Shown one piece after another: positions 33,731 through 46,024 of a stretch of 64,000 nt of DNA. Positions within the stretch are counted from its first letter, which is position 1, and every line of letters begins with the position of its first letter. The notes beneath the pieces were generated by a model that searched no databases, was not told the DNA's origin, and saw only the letters and a list, made by a program, of their open reading frames with translations. A program made the translations under genes and the position numbers. The DNA comes from Physcomitrium patens (Eukaryota; Streptophyta; Bryopsida; Funariales; Funariaceae): the NCBI RefSeq assembly GCF_000002425.4, contig NC_037258.1, forward strand, positions 19,214,704-19,278,703, given 5' to 3'.

Positions 33731-35160
33731 CAGAGAAGACAAGCTATTTCTTGAAGAATCTTATGAATGAAAATTATTGGATATTGATCATTACTTGAAT
33801 ACCTTGACTAAGCAAGGGAATTGGTCTACAGAAAAATTCAAACAAATAAGAAAAAAAGCATATGGAGTTTTACTTCGAGATGGATTCTTATGGAAGAGAC
33901 CGAAGAAAGGAATTGGGATGCCACAACGAGTGATAGGCAAAAAGGAAGAAAGACTAAAATTATTAAAGGAGTTTCATGATAGTTTATGGGTAGGGCATAG
34001 AGGAATCTGGGCTACTTTTGCTAAACTCAAGGAACAATATTGGTGGAAAAATATGTATCGAGATGTGCTCTCATTTGTAGAGTCATGTGAAATCTGTCAA
34101 TCGTATTCTAATATCCGACATCGAGATGGTTTTCATCCTACGTATCCTCTGGCTATTCATTTTAAATGGGTTGTTGATTTGGTTATTATGCCGGTTGGGT
34201 TATGGCAGATGAGATATTTGGTTTTAGCTCGTGAAGATTTATCAAATCAAATAGAAGGAAGAGCATTGAGGATAAAATCTACAGAGGGGATTTGTAGGTT
34301 TTTGCTTGAAGATGTCATTTGCTGCTACGGGTGCGTAGGAAAAATCACTGCAGATCGTGGAGAATTAAATGTACAAGAAGCTCGCAAGTTCTTTGAAAGA
34401 TGTAGAGTTAAACTATCACTGACTATTGCTTATAATCCGGAAGGGAATGCAAAAAGCGAACGCGATCACCCAACGATTGTGAAAGCATTAGTTAAAGCTT
34501 GTAATGGGAAAGTTAAAGAGTGGTCACTACTTTTGTCATTTGTATTATGCGCTAATCGAACAACACATAGTTCGGTGACAGGATATATGCCAGTAGAACT
34601 TATGACAGGTCGAAAATCAATTATGCCGATTGAAAAAAAGATACTTACTTGGAGTATGCTACCATGGGAAGATGGATTGTCAAGAGAAGAATTTTTGGTT
34701 ATTAGGATTTGACAATTGGAGCAAAGATCGGAAGATGTGCAGATAGCATTGGAAAGGTTAAAAAGAGCAAGGTTACAAAACAAGGCGCGATTCGACAAGC
34801 AACATCGATTGAGACCTAAAGCAATCAAAGAAGGTGACTGGGTACTTGTTTATGACAATAGTCTGGATAATCAACATAATACTTTGCGGAAATTTTCAAA
34901 ACGTTGATTTGGACTATATGTAGTAACAACTGTTCATGATAATACGACTTACTCATTACGGAAGTTAGATGGTACAAAATTGAAAATACCAATTGCAGGG
35001 AAGCGAGTAAAAATATTCAAACGAAGACACGTCGAGATGAATATGGAAGTCCTTAATGAAGGTATAGAGATTCCGCAGCAATAGATTGAAAGTGATTTGG
35101 ATAATGAAGGTGACGAAGACGAACTAGACAAAGACGTAAAGGATATTTTCGAAATCAAAC
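33731..35160 (+). pseudogene. Integrase part of A pol, interrupted
   Basis: Continuation of element A after C. It has the zinc region GHRGIWATFAKLKEQYWWKN..CEICQSYSN, the catalytic segments VVDLVIMP and ITADRGELN, and PEGNAKSERDH with the Glu. In-frame stops lie at 34710-34712 and 34905-34907 and near 35082. The C-terminal part matches VLVYDNSLDNQH..LRKFSKR and KIPIAGKRVKIFKRR of B, ending in an acidic tail. No chromodomain is present. Confidence 0.85.
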
Positions 35161-35200
35161 AGCAATTGGATAAATTGGTGCATACCGGAGGATGCACAGG

Positions 35201-35215
35201 TTCAGAGGGGGTAGA
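35201..35215 (+). other. Polypurine tract of A
   Basis: TTCAGAGGGGGTAGA directly before the 3' LTR. B has the same tract on the minus strand at 41413-41430. Confidence 0.75.
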
Positions 35216-36732
35216 TGTCGTGTTGTAACACGAGTATACCATGAAAATATAAAGAAAGGGGACTTTTATTAATGTTCAGTTACCTCGAATATTGAGAGCA
35301 ACGACCAACTCTAGTACATATACTGAGTGGTCAGGTTCAGTCATCTCGTTACAGTCAGCCGGGGCATACTGAAATGCTCCGTTCGATTCCAATAACGGGA
35401 GTCAGCAGGAAGAGAAAGGACCAATTCACACGACAGGTGAGCTTGGTTCGAAGAGCCAATTGGATCCAATTTCAAGAATCTAATCTGGATCCTCTTACCC
35501 AATATGAGACCTGAATTGGTCGGGCAACCCAATGGAGTGTAATTACTGGGAATTCTAGGTCTTACTACGGGCCTCAGCCAGTCTGATGCGAAGGACCAAT
35601 TTGATCCAATTACGGGAACATCCAGGTTACTACGGGCATCTTACCCAATATGAGACCTGCATTGGTCGGGCAACCCAATGCAGTCTAATTACGGGAAAAT
35701 CCAAGTCTTACTACGGGCATCTTACCTAATATGAGACTTGAATTGGCCGGGCAACCCAATGCAGTCTAATTACGGGAAAATCTAGGTCTTACTATGGGCA
35801 TCTTACCCAATATGAGACCTGAATTGGTCGGGCGACTCAATGTGGATTCGAGTACGGGGTTTCGATTCTGTTTCAGGCTGTCCTATTCTCTGTGCCGTTT
35901 CAAAGAAAGTTGTTTTCGGTAAATGGATCTCTTAAAGGTAAAAACGGAGGAGAAAGCTCTGACGACGGGAGCCAATTTCATATCTAAGCTCTGACGGTGG
36001 GAGCCAATTCCGGATCCAAGATGGAAGATTGAAGAAATTCAGAGGATAAGGTTAGGGGGAGAAGAAGTTTTTGGGGGGGTTTTTTTTCCAGATCGGGGGG
36101 TTTTTTTGGATCGAAGAGCTAGCTTCAAGTTCTTTTTTTCAAGGTTACTAGTTCAATTTCATTGGAGGTTTTTGAAGATCAAGGGAATTGGAGAGGAGCT
36201 TCATGCTTCGGGTCGAGGAAGAAAAGACGGAGAATTGGGTTTTTCTTCTTCATAGAGTTTTGAGAAGACTGAGGCAATCGTTGCTGAAGTCAGTGTTGTA
36301 ATGGTGAATCGGGATTTTTTAATGAAGTGGGTTTGATTACTCTTGACTGTTTTGTGAAATCGAGTTACGTCTGTGATTGAAGAATTAAGAGGGTTTCTAT
36401 AGGATTGAGTATGCGGAGTGCATGAAATTTATTGGCTTAATTTAACAAGACAGTCAGTGGATACAAGATCGTAAGTACAAAGCGGTATCGGAGATTAGCA
36501 GATTGGGTTGTTTAGGGTTCTCTGTAACGTCTAGAGACCTACCGGCTGGGGCAAAAAGGACTTTGACAAGTAGTCGAAGGGCATCCGTATAGATTTATGG
36601 TGTATTCTTGCAATCGTTTATATTCCAGCAGTCAAAAACTGATAGACTGCTTGACTATTGGCGAATCTCCATACTACCTTCTACAGCCAGATGCCCGGCG
36701 CGTTCTCGAGCAAGAAAGTACGTAATACGACA
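35216..36732 (+). repeat. 3' LTR of A
   Basis: 1517 bp with four CCAATATGAGACCT-type subrepeats (about 35495-35830) and a duplicated TTTTTT/GATCG segment near 36070-36110. Clearly more divergent from its partner than the two B LTRs are from each other. Confidence 0.92.
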
Positions 36733-39700
36733 CCGGTAGATTTAATCGATAAGCAATAGGATTGATTTGTTCACAAATAGGAAAAATTCTCAGCCTACGA
36801 TAATCTAAATTATCACAAGGACGAGTAGTCTTGATATTACGATGAAGTAATCATACCTTGTCATCCATATTATATTGTGGTTGCTCCTTTCGATAAGCAT
36901 CTACATTTGTCTTTTGTCATTCTTGAGCTTCCTTTAATTGTATCTTTATTGTTGTATGTAGCTTTGACAAGTAATTTGCTAAATCTTCCATTGTAAGATT
37001 ATCAACTTTTGAAAAGTTAAAAGTATCATGATATGGATGATAACCATAATTGGCAAAAAAAAGTGTTTGTTAAGTAGAAGAATATACCAAATTATTATAT
37101 GCAAACTCTACCAATGGTAAAAGAGTTGTCCAATCATCTTGATGATAGTTATTGGTACATCTCAAATACTGCTCCAAAACTTGATTTATTCGTTCCGTTT
37201 GTCTATCAGTTTGAGGATGAAAAGCTAAAAAAAGCTTTATATCCACTTTTAAAAACTTAAATTGGATTTTCTAGAATCTTGATACAAATTGAGTCACCCT
37301 ATCCAATATAATATCCTTTGGCAATCCATGATAGTGATAGATATTGTCAATGAAAAGCTTAGCTGTTTCTTCACATGTGATAGATTTTGTACATGGTACA
37401 AAATGTGCCATCTTCATAAATTGATCTTCTATCACAAATATAAAGTCACAAGAACTTGAGATTGGAAGATCTGTGATGAAATCTATAGAAACAAAAGTCC
37501 ATGGTTGTTATGAAATGGGTAATGGCTGAAGAAGTCCATAAGGTCAATGATGAAGAGTTTTTGATCTTGAGCAAATATCACAAGATTGTACAAAATCTTT
37601 GACTGCCTTCTATATTTGTGGCCACCAAAAATCCTTGGATATTAGTTGTAAAGTTTTATTGTAACTAAAATATCTTGCTTTAGGAGAGTCATGACAAGCT
37701 TAAAGAACACATAAACGAGCTTCACCTTCTGGAAAATATAGGCATCTTTCAAAATATGATAGATTATTCTTGAATTCAAACTTGGAAGTATCTTGGGACT
37801 TAAAAGAAGTATCCTTGATATCCTGAACAAGTGAATTAGAGGACATGCTTGATTAAATTTGCTTCACAAATGTTGAATCAACAATTAATGTTGATTTTAT
37901 AGCTTGAAGATAAAATTACTTAGGCTTCAAGAGAATTGATCTTTATTGATCAAAAGATGCATCTCGTTCTTTTGGTGCAAGATAAGAATGTTTAGAAAGA
38001 GTGTCCAATAGTCCATGTTATTTTTTGAGTCGATAAATGATCTTGAAATTGAATCTAGATAAAGACATGCTCCAATGGACTTGACGACAATTCAAGATAC
38101 GTATTGACATGAAGTAATTGAGGTTCTTATGGTCTGTATATAAGGTAACGGGACTTGAAATGCCTTTTAGATAATGATGCCATTCTTGAAATGAATCCAC
38201 GATTGCAAGGAGCTCTTTGTCATGGATCTCATAATTAATCTCAGTTGCTAAAAATTTCTTCAAATGGAAAGCTATTTAGTAGAGTTTGTCATCTGTCCCC
38301 ATTTGTGACAACACAACACCTATAGCAAAATTTGACGCATCTATTTTTATAAAAAATATCTTAGAGAAGTCAACGCAATATAAGATTGGTGCAAAAATAA
38401 ATTCCTTCTTTATAGCATCAAATGATGCTTTTGTTTCTTTATCTCACTTAAGTTTGTTTTTACAAGTCAAATGTATAAGTGGAGCTACAACTTGAGAAAA
38501 ATTCTTGATGAAGATTCGATAGTAATTAATAAAGCCCAAAAATTATTGCACATCTTGTACTGTTCTTAGAATCTTCCAATCTATGATAGTTTGAACCTTC
38601 TTGGGATCATAGAGCCTTGATTGGAAATGATGTATCCTAAAAAATCAACTTGAATAATATAGAATACACACTTTTTCCACTTGACATATAATCCTACATC
38701 TCTAAGTTTCTATAACACGACAAACATGATGCTCATGTACTTCTATATTCTTAGAGTAGATTAGAATGTTGTCTAAATAGCAAACAATGAAATCATCTAA
38801 AAACTCACAAAAAATATCATTCATAAGATATTGAAAAGTAATTGATGCATTCATGAGTCCAAAAGGCATGACATTATATTCAAAATGTCCATACCTAGTT
38901 CGAAAATCAGTCTTCTATTCATCTCCTTCTTTGATACGAAGTAAGTTGTATGCTCCTCGTAGATCTATTTTGGTATAAATCTTTGCTTAATTGAGTTGGT
39001 CAAGAAGTCTTAAAATCAAAGGCAAAAGATATCTATTTTTGATGGTGATCTTGTTGAATACTCAATAATATACACACATTTGTAGAGATCTATCTTTTTT
39101 CTTCTTAAATAAGATAGGAGTCCCAGTTGGAGATTTAAAATGTTGTATAAAGTTCTTTGCCAAATTCTCATTAATATACTCTTTTAATGCAACCATCTCA
39201 TTTTGCGATAAGCTATAGATTGATCTAAATGGTGGTTGAGCTCTTTCTTATAGATTAATTGAATAATCATAAGATCTATGCTCATGAAAAATTTCTGCAT
39301 TCTTTTTTTCAAAAACGTCTCGGAATTCTTGATATTGCTTAGGAATACCACTCGACGTTATTTCACCATTAGAAATAGGTGTAGCATATATAGCAAAAGA
39401 TGATCCTTCTTTTGCAGCAACTAATAAAGGTTTGGACATATTGGACTTATGTACTTCTACTTTACTAATGCAATCTTGGATTATACTATCAAAAAAATTA
39501 AAGGTACAAAAATTCCAATCTATTTGAGGATTATATTTTTCTAGCCATGATAATCCTAAAATAACTGGATTAAAAGAAGATTTTATTATATTAAATACTA
39601 CTATGATATTATGATCTTTAATTGCTACATCTAAAAGAATAGATTCATAGATGACATTTCTAGAAGATAACGAATGACCATCTATGACTTCTACATGTAT

Positions 39701-39901
39701 GGATTTAACTTTCTTCACTCAAGGTATTTTTTGATTTTTGGTAAAATCTTTGTTTATAAAACATTCTAAGGCTTCTAAATCTAACAAGCGAAAGACTTTG
39801 TGATTATTAGGTCCTAAATATACTTCTATTATAAAACAAGGTGAGGGATCTAAGGAGATGATAGGACCTTTACTAGGTGTTGCACATGATTCTAGTCGCA
39901 T
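36733..39901 (-). pseudogene. Pol of D (protease to integrase), decayed
   Basis: Minus-strand frames broken by many stops. Recognisable parts, from 5' to 3': MRLESCATPSKGPIISL and LLDLEALECFINKDF (protease, DSG lost; 39719-39901); KKVKSIHVEVIDGHSLSS and VILGLSWLEKYNPQIDW (39248-39718); RT and RNase H remnants with [17 protein letters not shown] (about 38018-38263); integrase remnants (about 37200-37830). It aligns throughout with C pol. Confidence 0.8.
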
Positions 39902-40054
39902 GAACTTTATTGTAGCTAGAAAAACTTGTTTTTTGACACATTATCTACTTTGGTAATTGTACTCCTTATTTTGTAATTGCGTTGCTTCTTTGGACAATAT
40001 TGAGCAGTATGCTTAGCTTCTCCATAATATAAATACAATCCCTCTTAGCAACGT
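39902..40054 (-). pseudogene. C-terminal gag of D with lost zinc knuckle
   Basis: Minus strand reads approximately CLYYGEAKHTAQYCPKKQRN, the CCHC knuckle of C with the second Cys changed to Tyr. Element B is inserted right after this point in the plus coordinates. Confidence 0.65.
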
Positions 40055-41412
40055 TGTCGTATTACGTGCTTTCTTGCTCGAGAACGCGCCGGGCGTCTGG
40101 TTGTAGAAGGTAGTATGGAGATTCGCCGATAGTCAAGCAGTCTATCAATTTTTGACTGCTGGAATATAAACGACTGCAACAATGTACCGTAAATCTATAC
40201 GGATGCTCTTCGACTGCTTGTCGAAGTCTTTTTTTTTGCTCCAACTGGTAGGTCTCTAGACGTTACAGAGAACCCTGTACAACCCAAACTGTTAACCTTC
40301 AATATTGCTTTGTACTTACGATCTTGTATCCACTGATTGTCTTGTTAGATTAACCCAATAAATTTCATTCACTCCGCATACTCAATCCTATAGACACCCT
40401 TTTAATCCTTCAATCACAGACGTAATTCGATTTTACAAAACAGTCAAGAGTATTCAAACCCACTTCATTTAAAAATCCCGATTCACCATTACAACACTGA
40501 CTTCAGCAGCGATTGCCTCAGTCTTCCCAAAACTCTACGAAGAAGAAAAATCCAAATTCTATGTCTTTCCTTCCCCGACCCGAAGCATGAAGCTCCTTTC
40601 TCTATTATTCCCTTGATCTTCAAAACCCTCCAATGAAAACCGAACTGGTAACCTTGCAAAAGCTTGAAAACTAGCTCCCCCCCGATTCCCCGAAAAAAAA
40701 AAAAAAAAACCTCCCTCTCTAAAACTATATTCTCCCCTAACCTTATCCTCTGAATTTCTTCAATCTTCTATCTTAGATCCGGAATTGGCTCCCGCCGTCA
40801 GAGCTTAGATCCAAAATTGGCTCACGTCATCAAGGCCTTCTCCTCTGTTTTTACCTTTAAGAGATTCATTTATCGTAAACAACGTTCTCTGAAACGGCAC
40901 AGAGAACAGGACAGCCCGAAACAGAATCGAAACCCCGTAATCGGGACCACATTGAGTTGCCCAACCAATTCAGGTCCCATATTAGGTAAGATGCCTGTAG
41001 TAACCTAGATGCTCGCGTAATTGGGTCAAATTGGTCTTCGCGTCAGACTGGCTGAGGCCCGTAGTAAGACCTGGATTTTCCCGTAACTAGACTGCATTGG
41101 GTTGCCCCACCAATACAGGTCTCATATTGGGTAAGAGGACTCGGATTGGATTCTCGAAATTAGATCCAATTGGCTCTTCAAACCCGTCGTGTGAATTGGT
41201 CCTTCTCATCCTGCTAACTCCCGTTATTAGAATCGAACGGAGCATTTCAGTATGCCCCGGCTGACTGTAACGAGGTGACTGAACCTGACCACTCAGTATT
41301 TGCGCTGGAGTTGGTCGATGCTCCCAATATTCGAGGTAACAAAATATTAATAAAATTCCTTTTTTTTTTTTTTTTTTTTTTTTTCACTGTATACTCGTGT
41401 TACAACACGACA
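40055..41412 (-). repeat. 3' LTR of B
   Basis: 1358 bp with two CATATTRGGTAAGA subrepeats (plus strand). It contains a run of about 24 T at 41361-41384 that is broken up in the 5' LTR. Ends ACAACACGACA. Confidence 0.93.
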
Positions 41413-41474
41413 TCCACCCCCTCTGAATCTGTGCATCCTCCGGTATGCACCAATTTATCCAATTGCTGTTTGAT

Positions 41475-44400
41475 TCAGAATATATCCCCTATGTCTTTGT
41501 CCAGTTCGTCTTCGTCACCTTCATTATCCAAATCACTTTCATCTTCTTGCTGCAGAATCTCTGTACCTTCATTAAGGTCTTCCATATTCATCTCTGCGTG
41601 TCTTCGTTTAAATATTTTTACTCGCTTCCCTGCAATTGGTATTTTCAATTTTGTACCATCTAACTCCCGTAATGAGTAAGTCGCATTATCATGAACAGTT
41701 GTTATAACATATGGTCTAAACCAACGTTTTGAAAATTTCCGCAAAGTACTATGTTGATTATCCAGACTATTGTCATAAACAAGTACCCAGTCACCTTCTT
41801 CGATTACTTTTGGTCTCAATCGATGTTGCTTATCGAATTGCGCCTTGTTTTGTAACCTTGCTCTTTTTAATCTTTCCAATGCTATCTGGACATCTTCCGT
41901 TTTTTGCTCCAATTGTCGAATCCTAATAGCCAGAAGTTCTTCTCTTATCAATCCATCTTCCCATGGTAGCATACTCCAAGTAAGTACCTTTTCTTCAATT
42001 GGCATAATTGGTTTTTGACCTGTCATAAGTTCTACTGGCATATATCTTGTCACCGAACTATGTGTTGTTCGATCAGCCCATAATGCAAATGACAAAAGCC
42101 GTGGCCACTCTTTAACTTTCCCATTACAAGCTTTAACCAATGCTTTTTCAATCGGCGGGTGACCGCATTCGCTTTTCGCATTCCCTTCCGGATTATAAGC
42201 AGTAGTCAGTGATAGTTTAACTCCACATTTTTCAAAGAACTTACGAGCTTCTTGTGCATTTAATTCTCCACGATCTGTAGTGATTTTTCCTACGCACCCG
42301 TAACGGCAAATGACATCTTCAAGCAAAAACCTACAAATCCCCTCTGTAGATTTTGTCCTCAATGCTCTTCCTTCTTCTTGATTTGATAAATCTTCACGAG
42401 CTAAAACCAAATATCTCATCTGCTATAACCCAACCGGCATAATAACCAAATCAACAACCCATTTAAAATGAATAGCCAGAGGATACGTAGGATGAAGACC
42501 ATCTCGATGTCGGATATTAGAATACGATTGACAGATTTCACATGACTCTACAAATGAGAGCACATCTCGATACATATTTTTCCACCAATATCGTTCCTTG
42601 AGTTTAGCAAAAGTAGCCCAGATTCCTCTATGCCCTGCCCATAAACTATCATGAAACTCTTTTAATAATTTTAGTTTTTCTTCCCTTTTGCCTATCACTC
42701 GTTGTGGCATCTCAATTCCTTTCTTCGGTCTCTTCCATAAGAATCCATCTCGAAGTAAAAATCCATATGCTTTTTTTCTTATTTGTTTGAATTTTTCTGT
42801 AGACCAATTCCCCTGCTTAGACAAGGTATTCAAGTAATGATCAATATCCAATAATTCTCCTTCATAAGATTCTTCAAGAAATAGCTTGTCTTCTCTGTTG
42901 AGATTTGATATTGAATAGAATTTCAATCCGACATCATCAATGTCTTCAACCATTTCATCCTCCCTCTCGTATCTTGCTCGAGATAGCATGTCTGCTACTA
43001 AATTGTCCTTTCCAGTAATATGCTTAAATTCTGGATTTAGTGACTTAATATAAGTAATCCATCTCAACATTGCAATATCTGGCGTTGAACAGTTAATAAT
43101 CATTCCAAGCAATGGCAAGCAATCTGTTTCAATTACTACTATTGCCCCAATCAAATAGTCCTTTTCAGCTTTCATAGCCAAAACGACTCTCCAAAGTTCT
43201 CTTTTGACTTGCGAATATGCACGCTGACGAATACTTAAAACTTTAGCCCCAAATCGAACTGCAAATCTACTCCCTTTCGAATCATCTTGACCCACAACCC
43301 ATGCAACGATAATTGGACTAGCGTCTACAGTAAGAATCACTGGTCTATTGCACTTATAATCAACCTTCCTCAATATTGGAGGTGACATCAATAATTTCTT
43401 CAATCTTTGCATTGCCTGAATATGCCTTTCTTCCCATTTAAATCGGTAACCTTTGCGTAACAGTTCATATAATGGATCCGCTATGTGAGCAAAATGAGGG
43501 ATCCAGATTCGATGAAATACACATGCACCCAAAAACCTGCGAATCTCTCTTAAAGAACCACAATCCTCTTTCATCCTTCCAATTGCATCAACTTTAGTCG
43601 GATCTGGTTTTCTTCCGTAAGATCCGCATAAATGTCCAACAATTACAACCTCTCGCACTCCAAATACGGACTTCATACCCGATAATGTAAGATGAACTTC
43701 TCCAAGCCGAGTTAAAATCTTTTCACAATCTTATATATGATCAACAACATATCTGCGACACCCCCTCGTATCTAAAGTTTCATCCTTGTCTCCTTCTCTG
43801 CACCCTTTTATAGGAACATCATCCAGAAAAGGCATAGTCTTTTCCGGAATAAAATCTCTCAATACCTTATTCATCCCATTCATCATATGCGCAACTGAGT
43901 TAGTCGCGCCTTGAGGAAGAGTGCACATTCTAACCAATCCAAGCCGTGTCTTCATCGTTGTCATATCTCTACTTCCTTCGGCAAGTTGAAATTGATCATA
44001 ACCTGAATACAAGTCACCCATTGAATAGATCGCCCTTCCAGCAAACGCCTCAGCAAATTCATCCATAATAGGTCCAATTCCTGCATTCCTGACAGTTACA
44101 GCATTCACCGGCTGCATATCTTGAATAAACAGTAGTGACCCATTCTTCTTAGGTACCGTAAACCATCGACTAGAATACGATGCAAATGAAGGTTCTTATA
44201 TTTTCATTTTTATCTTTTCTTTCAATAGTTCCACCAATTTAGGTAAATGTGCCCTCGGTACTAGAATCGGTCTTAGATTCCAAGGTACATGCGGTACAGT
44301 GAAGATAACCATAGGTGTTATAATATTTGGATCCACACACCCAATTTCATGAGATTCGAAGATAAACGATCTACCTTGTTTAGCCAACATCTTTTTGAAG

Positions 44401-44950
44401 CAAGTAATTTCCTCCGGCAATAAAGAACCATCAGAACTAATCTTCAATTCTTCAAAAGTCTCTTTAGTAAACTGATGTCCAATACTCATTGGATCTCTTA
44501 AACTTGCTTCTTTTGATGCTTCTCCCATTTGTTCTTTAGAATCCTCTGGTAATGGTCCGGCAACAGGCTTTACCTTCTTATCTGCCGTTTTATATCTCGT
44601 CTCTACAGTGACTTCTGGTGCTTGAAAAGATTCAAGCATGGTATAAACCTCTCTTGAATGAATCTCAACAATCTTATCATTATCCCCTAATCCAATAGAT
44701 GTAATCAATTCCAATGAATCTTCCAGTCCATTTTCTTCATAAACACCCAAAATCCTCTCATCATCTTGTAATGTACCTATCTTGCGTAACTGTCCTTCAA
44801 TATCATATAATCTTTTTCTTTCTTTTCTTTTAAAATCATCAACTTTCTTATACATAATATTTCCATTCTCCAATATACTAATAAAACTCACATCAAAGGC
44901 ACCTTCATCTCGCGAGAGTACCTCCTCTTTTGTACCTCCATAATCTCGCT
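41475..44950 (-). pseudogene. Pol of B: RT, RNase H, integrase, three stops
   Basis: One frame, -1 relative to protease, broken only by stops at 44196-44198 (TAA), 43731-43733 (TAA) and 42420-42422 (TAG, a Trp codon in A). RT shows MQPVNAVTVRNAGIGP, YSMGDLYSGYDQFQL and MPFLDDVPIKG; RNase H LTVDASPIIVAWVVGQ and AYSQVKRELW; integrase GHRGIWATFAKLKERYWWKN, CEICQSYSN, VVDLVIMP, ITTDRGELN and PEGNAKSE. The C-terminus is acidic (DEDELDKDIGDIF) with no chromodomain. Two of the stops differ from those of A, so they arose independently in each copy. Confidence 0.9.
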
Positions 44951-46024
44951 TTACAATGGTACCTCCCCAAAATCCTTAAATCCTTCAACAATCTTTGGCA
45001 ATGGTTTCTCCCTCAACCTATCTTGATTCCGTTCATGGTTAGGAGGTACTGTTAGAAATTGTACAGCTTTTCTCCTATCTTCGCTCCGTACCCTTGCATA
45101 AGCAGAACCATCGTCAAGTACCTTTGTTTTCATCCGTGTTGTTGTGATATAAGGTTGTCCTAAAATCAACGGATAAGACGTTGTATCTTGAACGAAGAAA
45201 TGTTGCTCCGTCGCAACATCCCCAATCCGAATTTTGACATTTGGACAAGCTCCATTTAATTCGCCTTGTGTGTTATTAGCTGCTCGTATTGCCCATCCAT
45301 GTTCCATATCAATTGGCCATTTTTGTTTCTTATAAAGATCTTTAGACATGAGATTTATTTCAGAACCATGGTCGACTAAAGCAACAATTGGTTCTTCTAT
45401 ATCTCCTACTTTCACCAATACCTCAGTAGTTGCCCTTGCCCAATGCTTTCGAGTATAATGGCTCAAAGTTTCCATTTCCTTATCACTAAAATATTCAAAA
45501 CGTACTCGTTGATTATACCCATTCTTTCCATTTGTTGGTTGCTTGTAACCAATATCAACCTCTTCTTCATCTTTATATATTCTTGCATCAATAGCATGAC
45601 TCATTCCAGTTTCACCCATTAATTGCCTCTTTCGCTTAATGCTGTCAATGATGACATCATGAAACTCCTTCTTTGCAATTTCCAAGACTTCTTTCAATGT
45701 GAATTCCACCTTAGCGTTTAATATACATTCTTCCAACACCCCTTTCAAATTTGTTGCCGCTTCAATGTCAGAAAGTAGCTTATAAGCAATTGATTTGCCC
45801 TTATCTTTTGTCTCCATTGTTTTTTCTGCCAATGATGCTGAGGTATCGTTTATAGGCAATTCTTGTGAAGCTGCCTCCCGAGCCTTGTCTCCTCGAGTTT
45901 GCCTCTTAAAAGAATTTCCTTCTCTAGTATCATCAAAATTTCCTCGTCACTTTTCTTCCATCAAAGCTTCATGTTGGCTCTTAGCAATATATGCATGAAC
46001 TGAAAGAGACTCAACAGGATCCTC
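44951..46024 (-). pseudogene. Protease region of B with DHGS motif
   Basis: The open part, 44951-45859, contains IVALVDHGSEINLMSKDLY and YPLILGQPYITTTRMKTKV. It continues the gag frame past TGA stops at 46025-46027 and 45947-45949, both also found in A. It ends at TAA 44951-44953 with the slippery GGATTTT 16 bases before it. The protease may be made by readthrough, or both copies may descend from an already broken parent. Confidence 0.75.
44969..44975 (-). promoter_or_regulatory. Candidate -1 frameshift site GGATTTT (B)
   Basis: Same heptamer, phase and distance to the TAA as in element A, followed by the same GCGAGA..TCTCGC inverted repeat. Confidence 0.5.

Larger units (their letters stand above)
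21416..36732 (+). mobile_element. LTR retrotransposon A (A/B family), split by element C
   Basis: Plus-strand Gypsy-type element with TG..CA ends (TGTCGTGTTG to ATACGACA) and a 4-bp target duplication, CCGG, inside the chromodomain-proximal part of D. Order: LTR, primer-binding site, gag with a CCHC knuckle, protease, RT, RNase H, integrase, polypurine tract, LTR. This is the Gypsy order. Element C (27398-33730) interrupts it between RNase H and integrase with target duplication CAGAG; removal restores reading continuity as judged from element B. Several stops and at least one frameshift make this copy defective. Confidence 0.92.

Noticed and set aside
40062..40244. Identical 60-codon frames in both LTRs of B (also 47402-47584), partly open in the LTRs of A
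   Set aside because: Identity between LTRs is expected from recent insertion and does not show coding; the A copies break the frame. A codon-substitution test on many copies would be needed to revive it.
41361..41384. Poly-T run as a retroposon tail
   Set aside because: It lies inside the B LTR at a place where the partner LTR has a broken T-rich tract, so it is a homopolymer expansion, not an insertion end.
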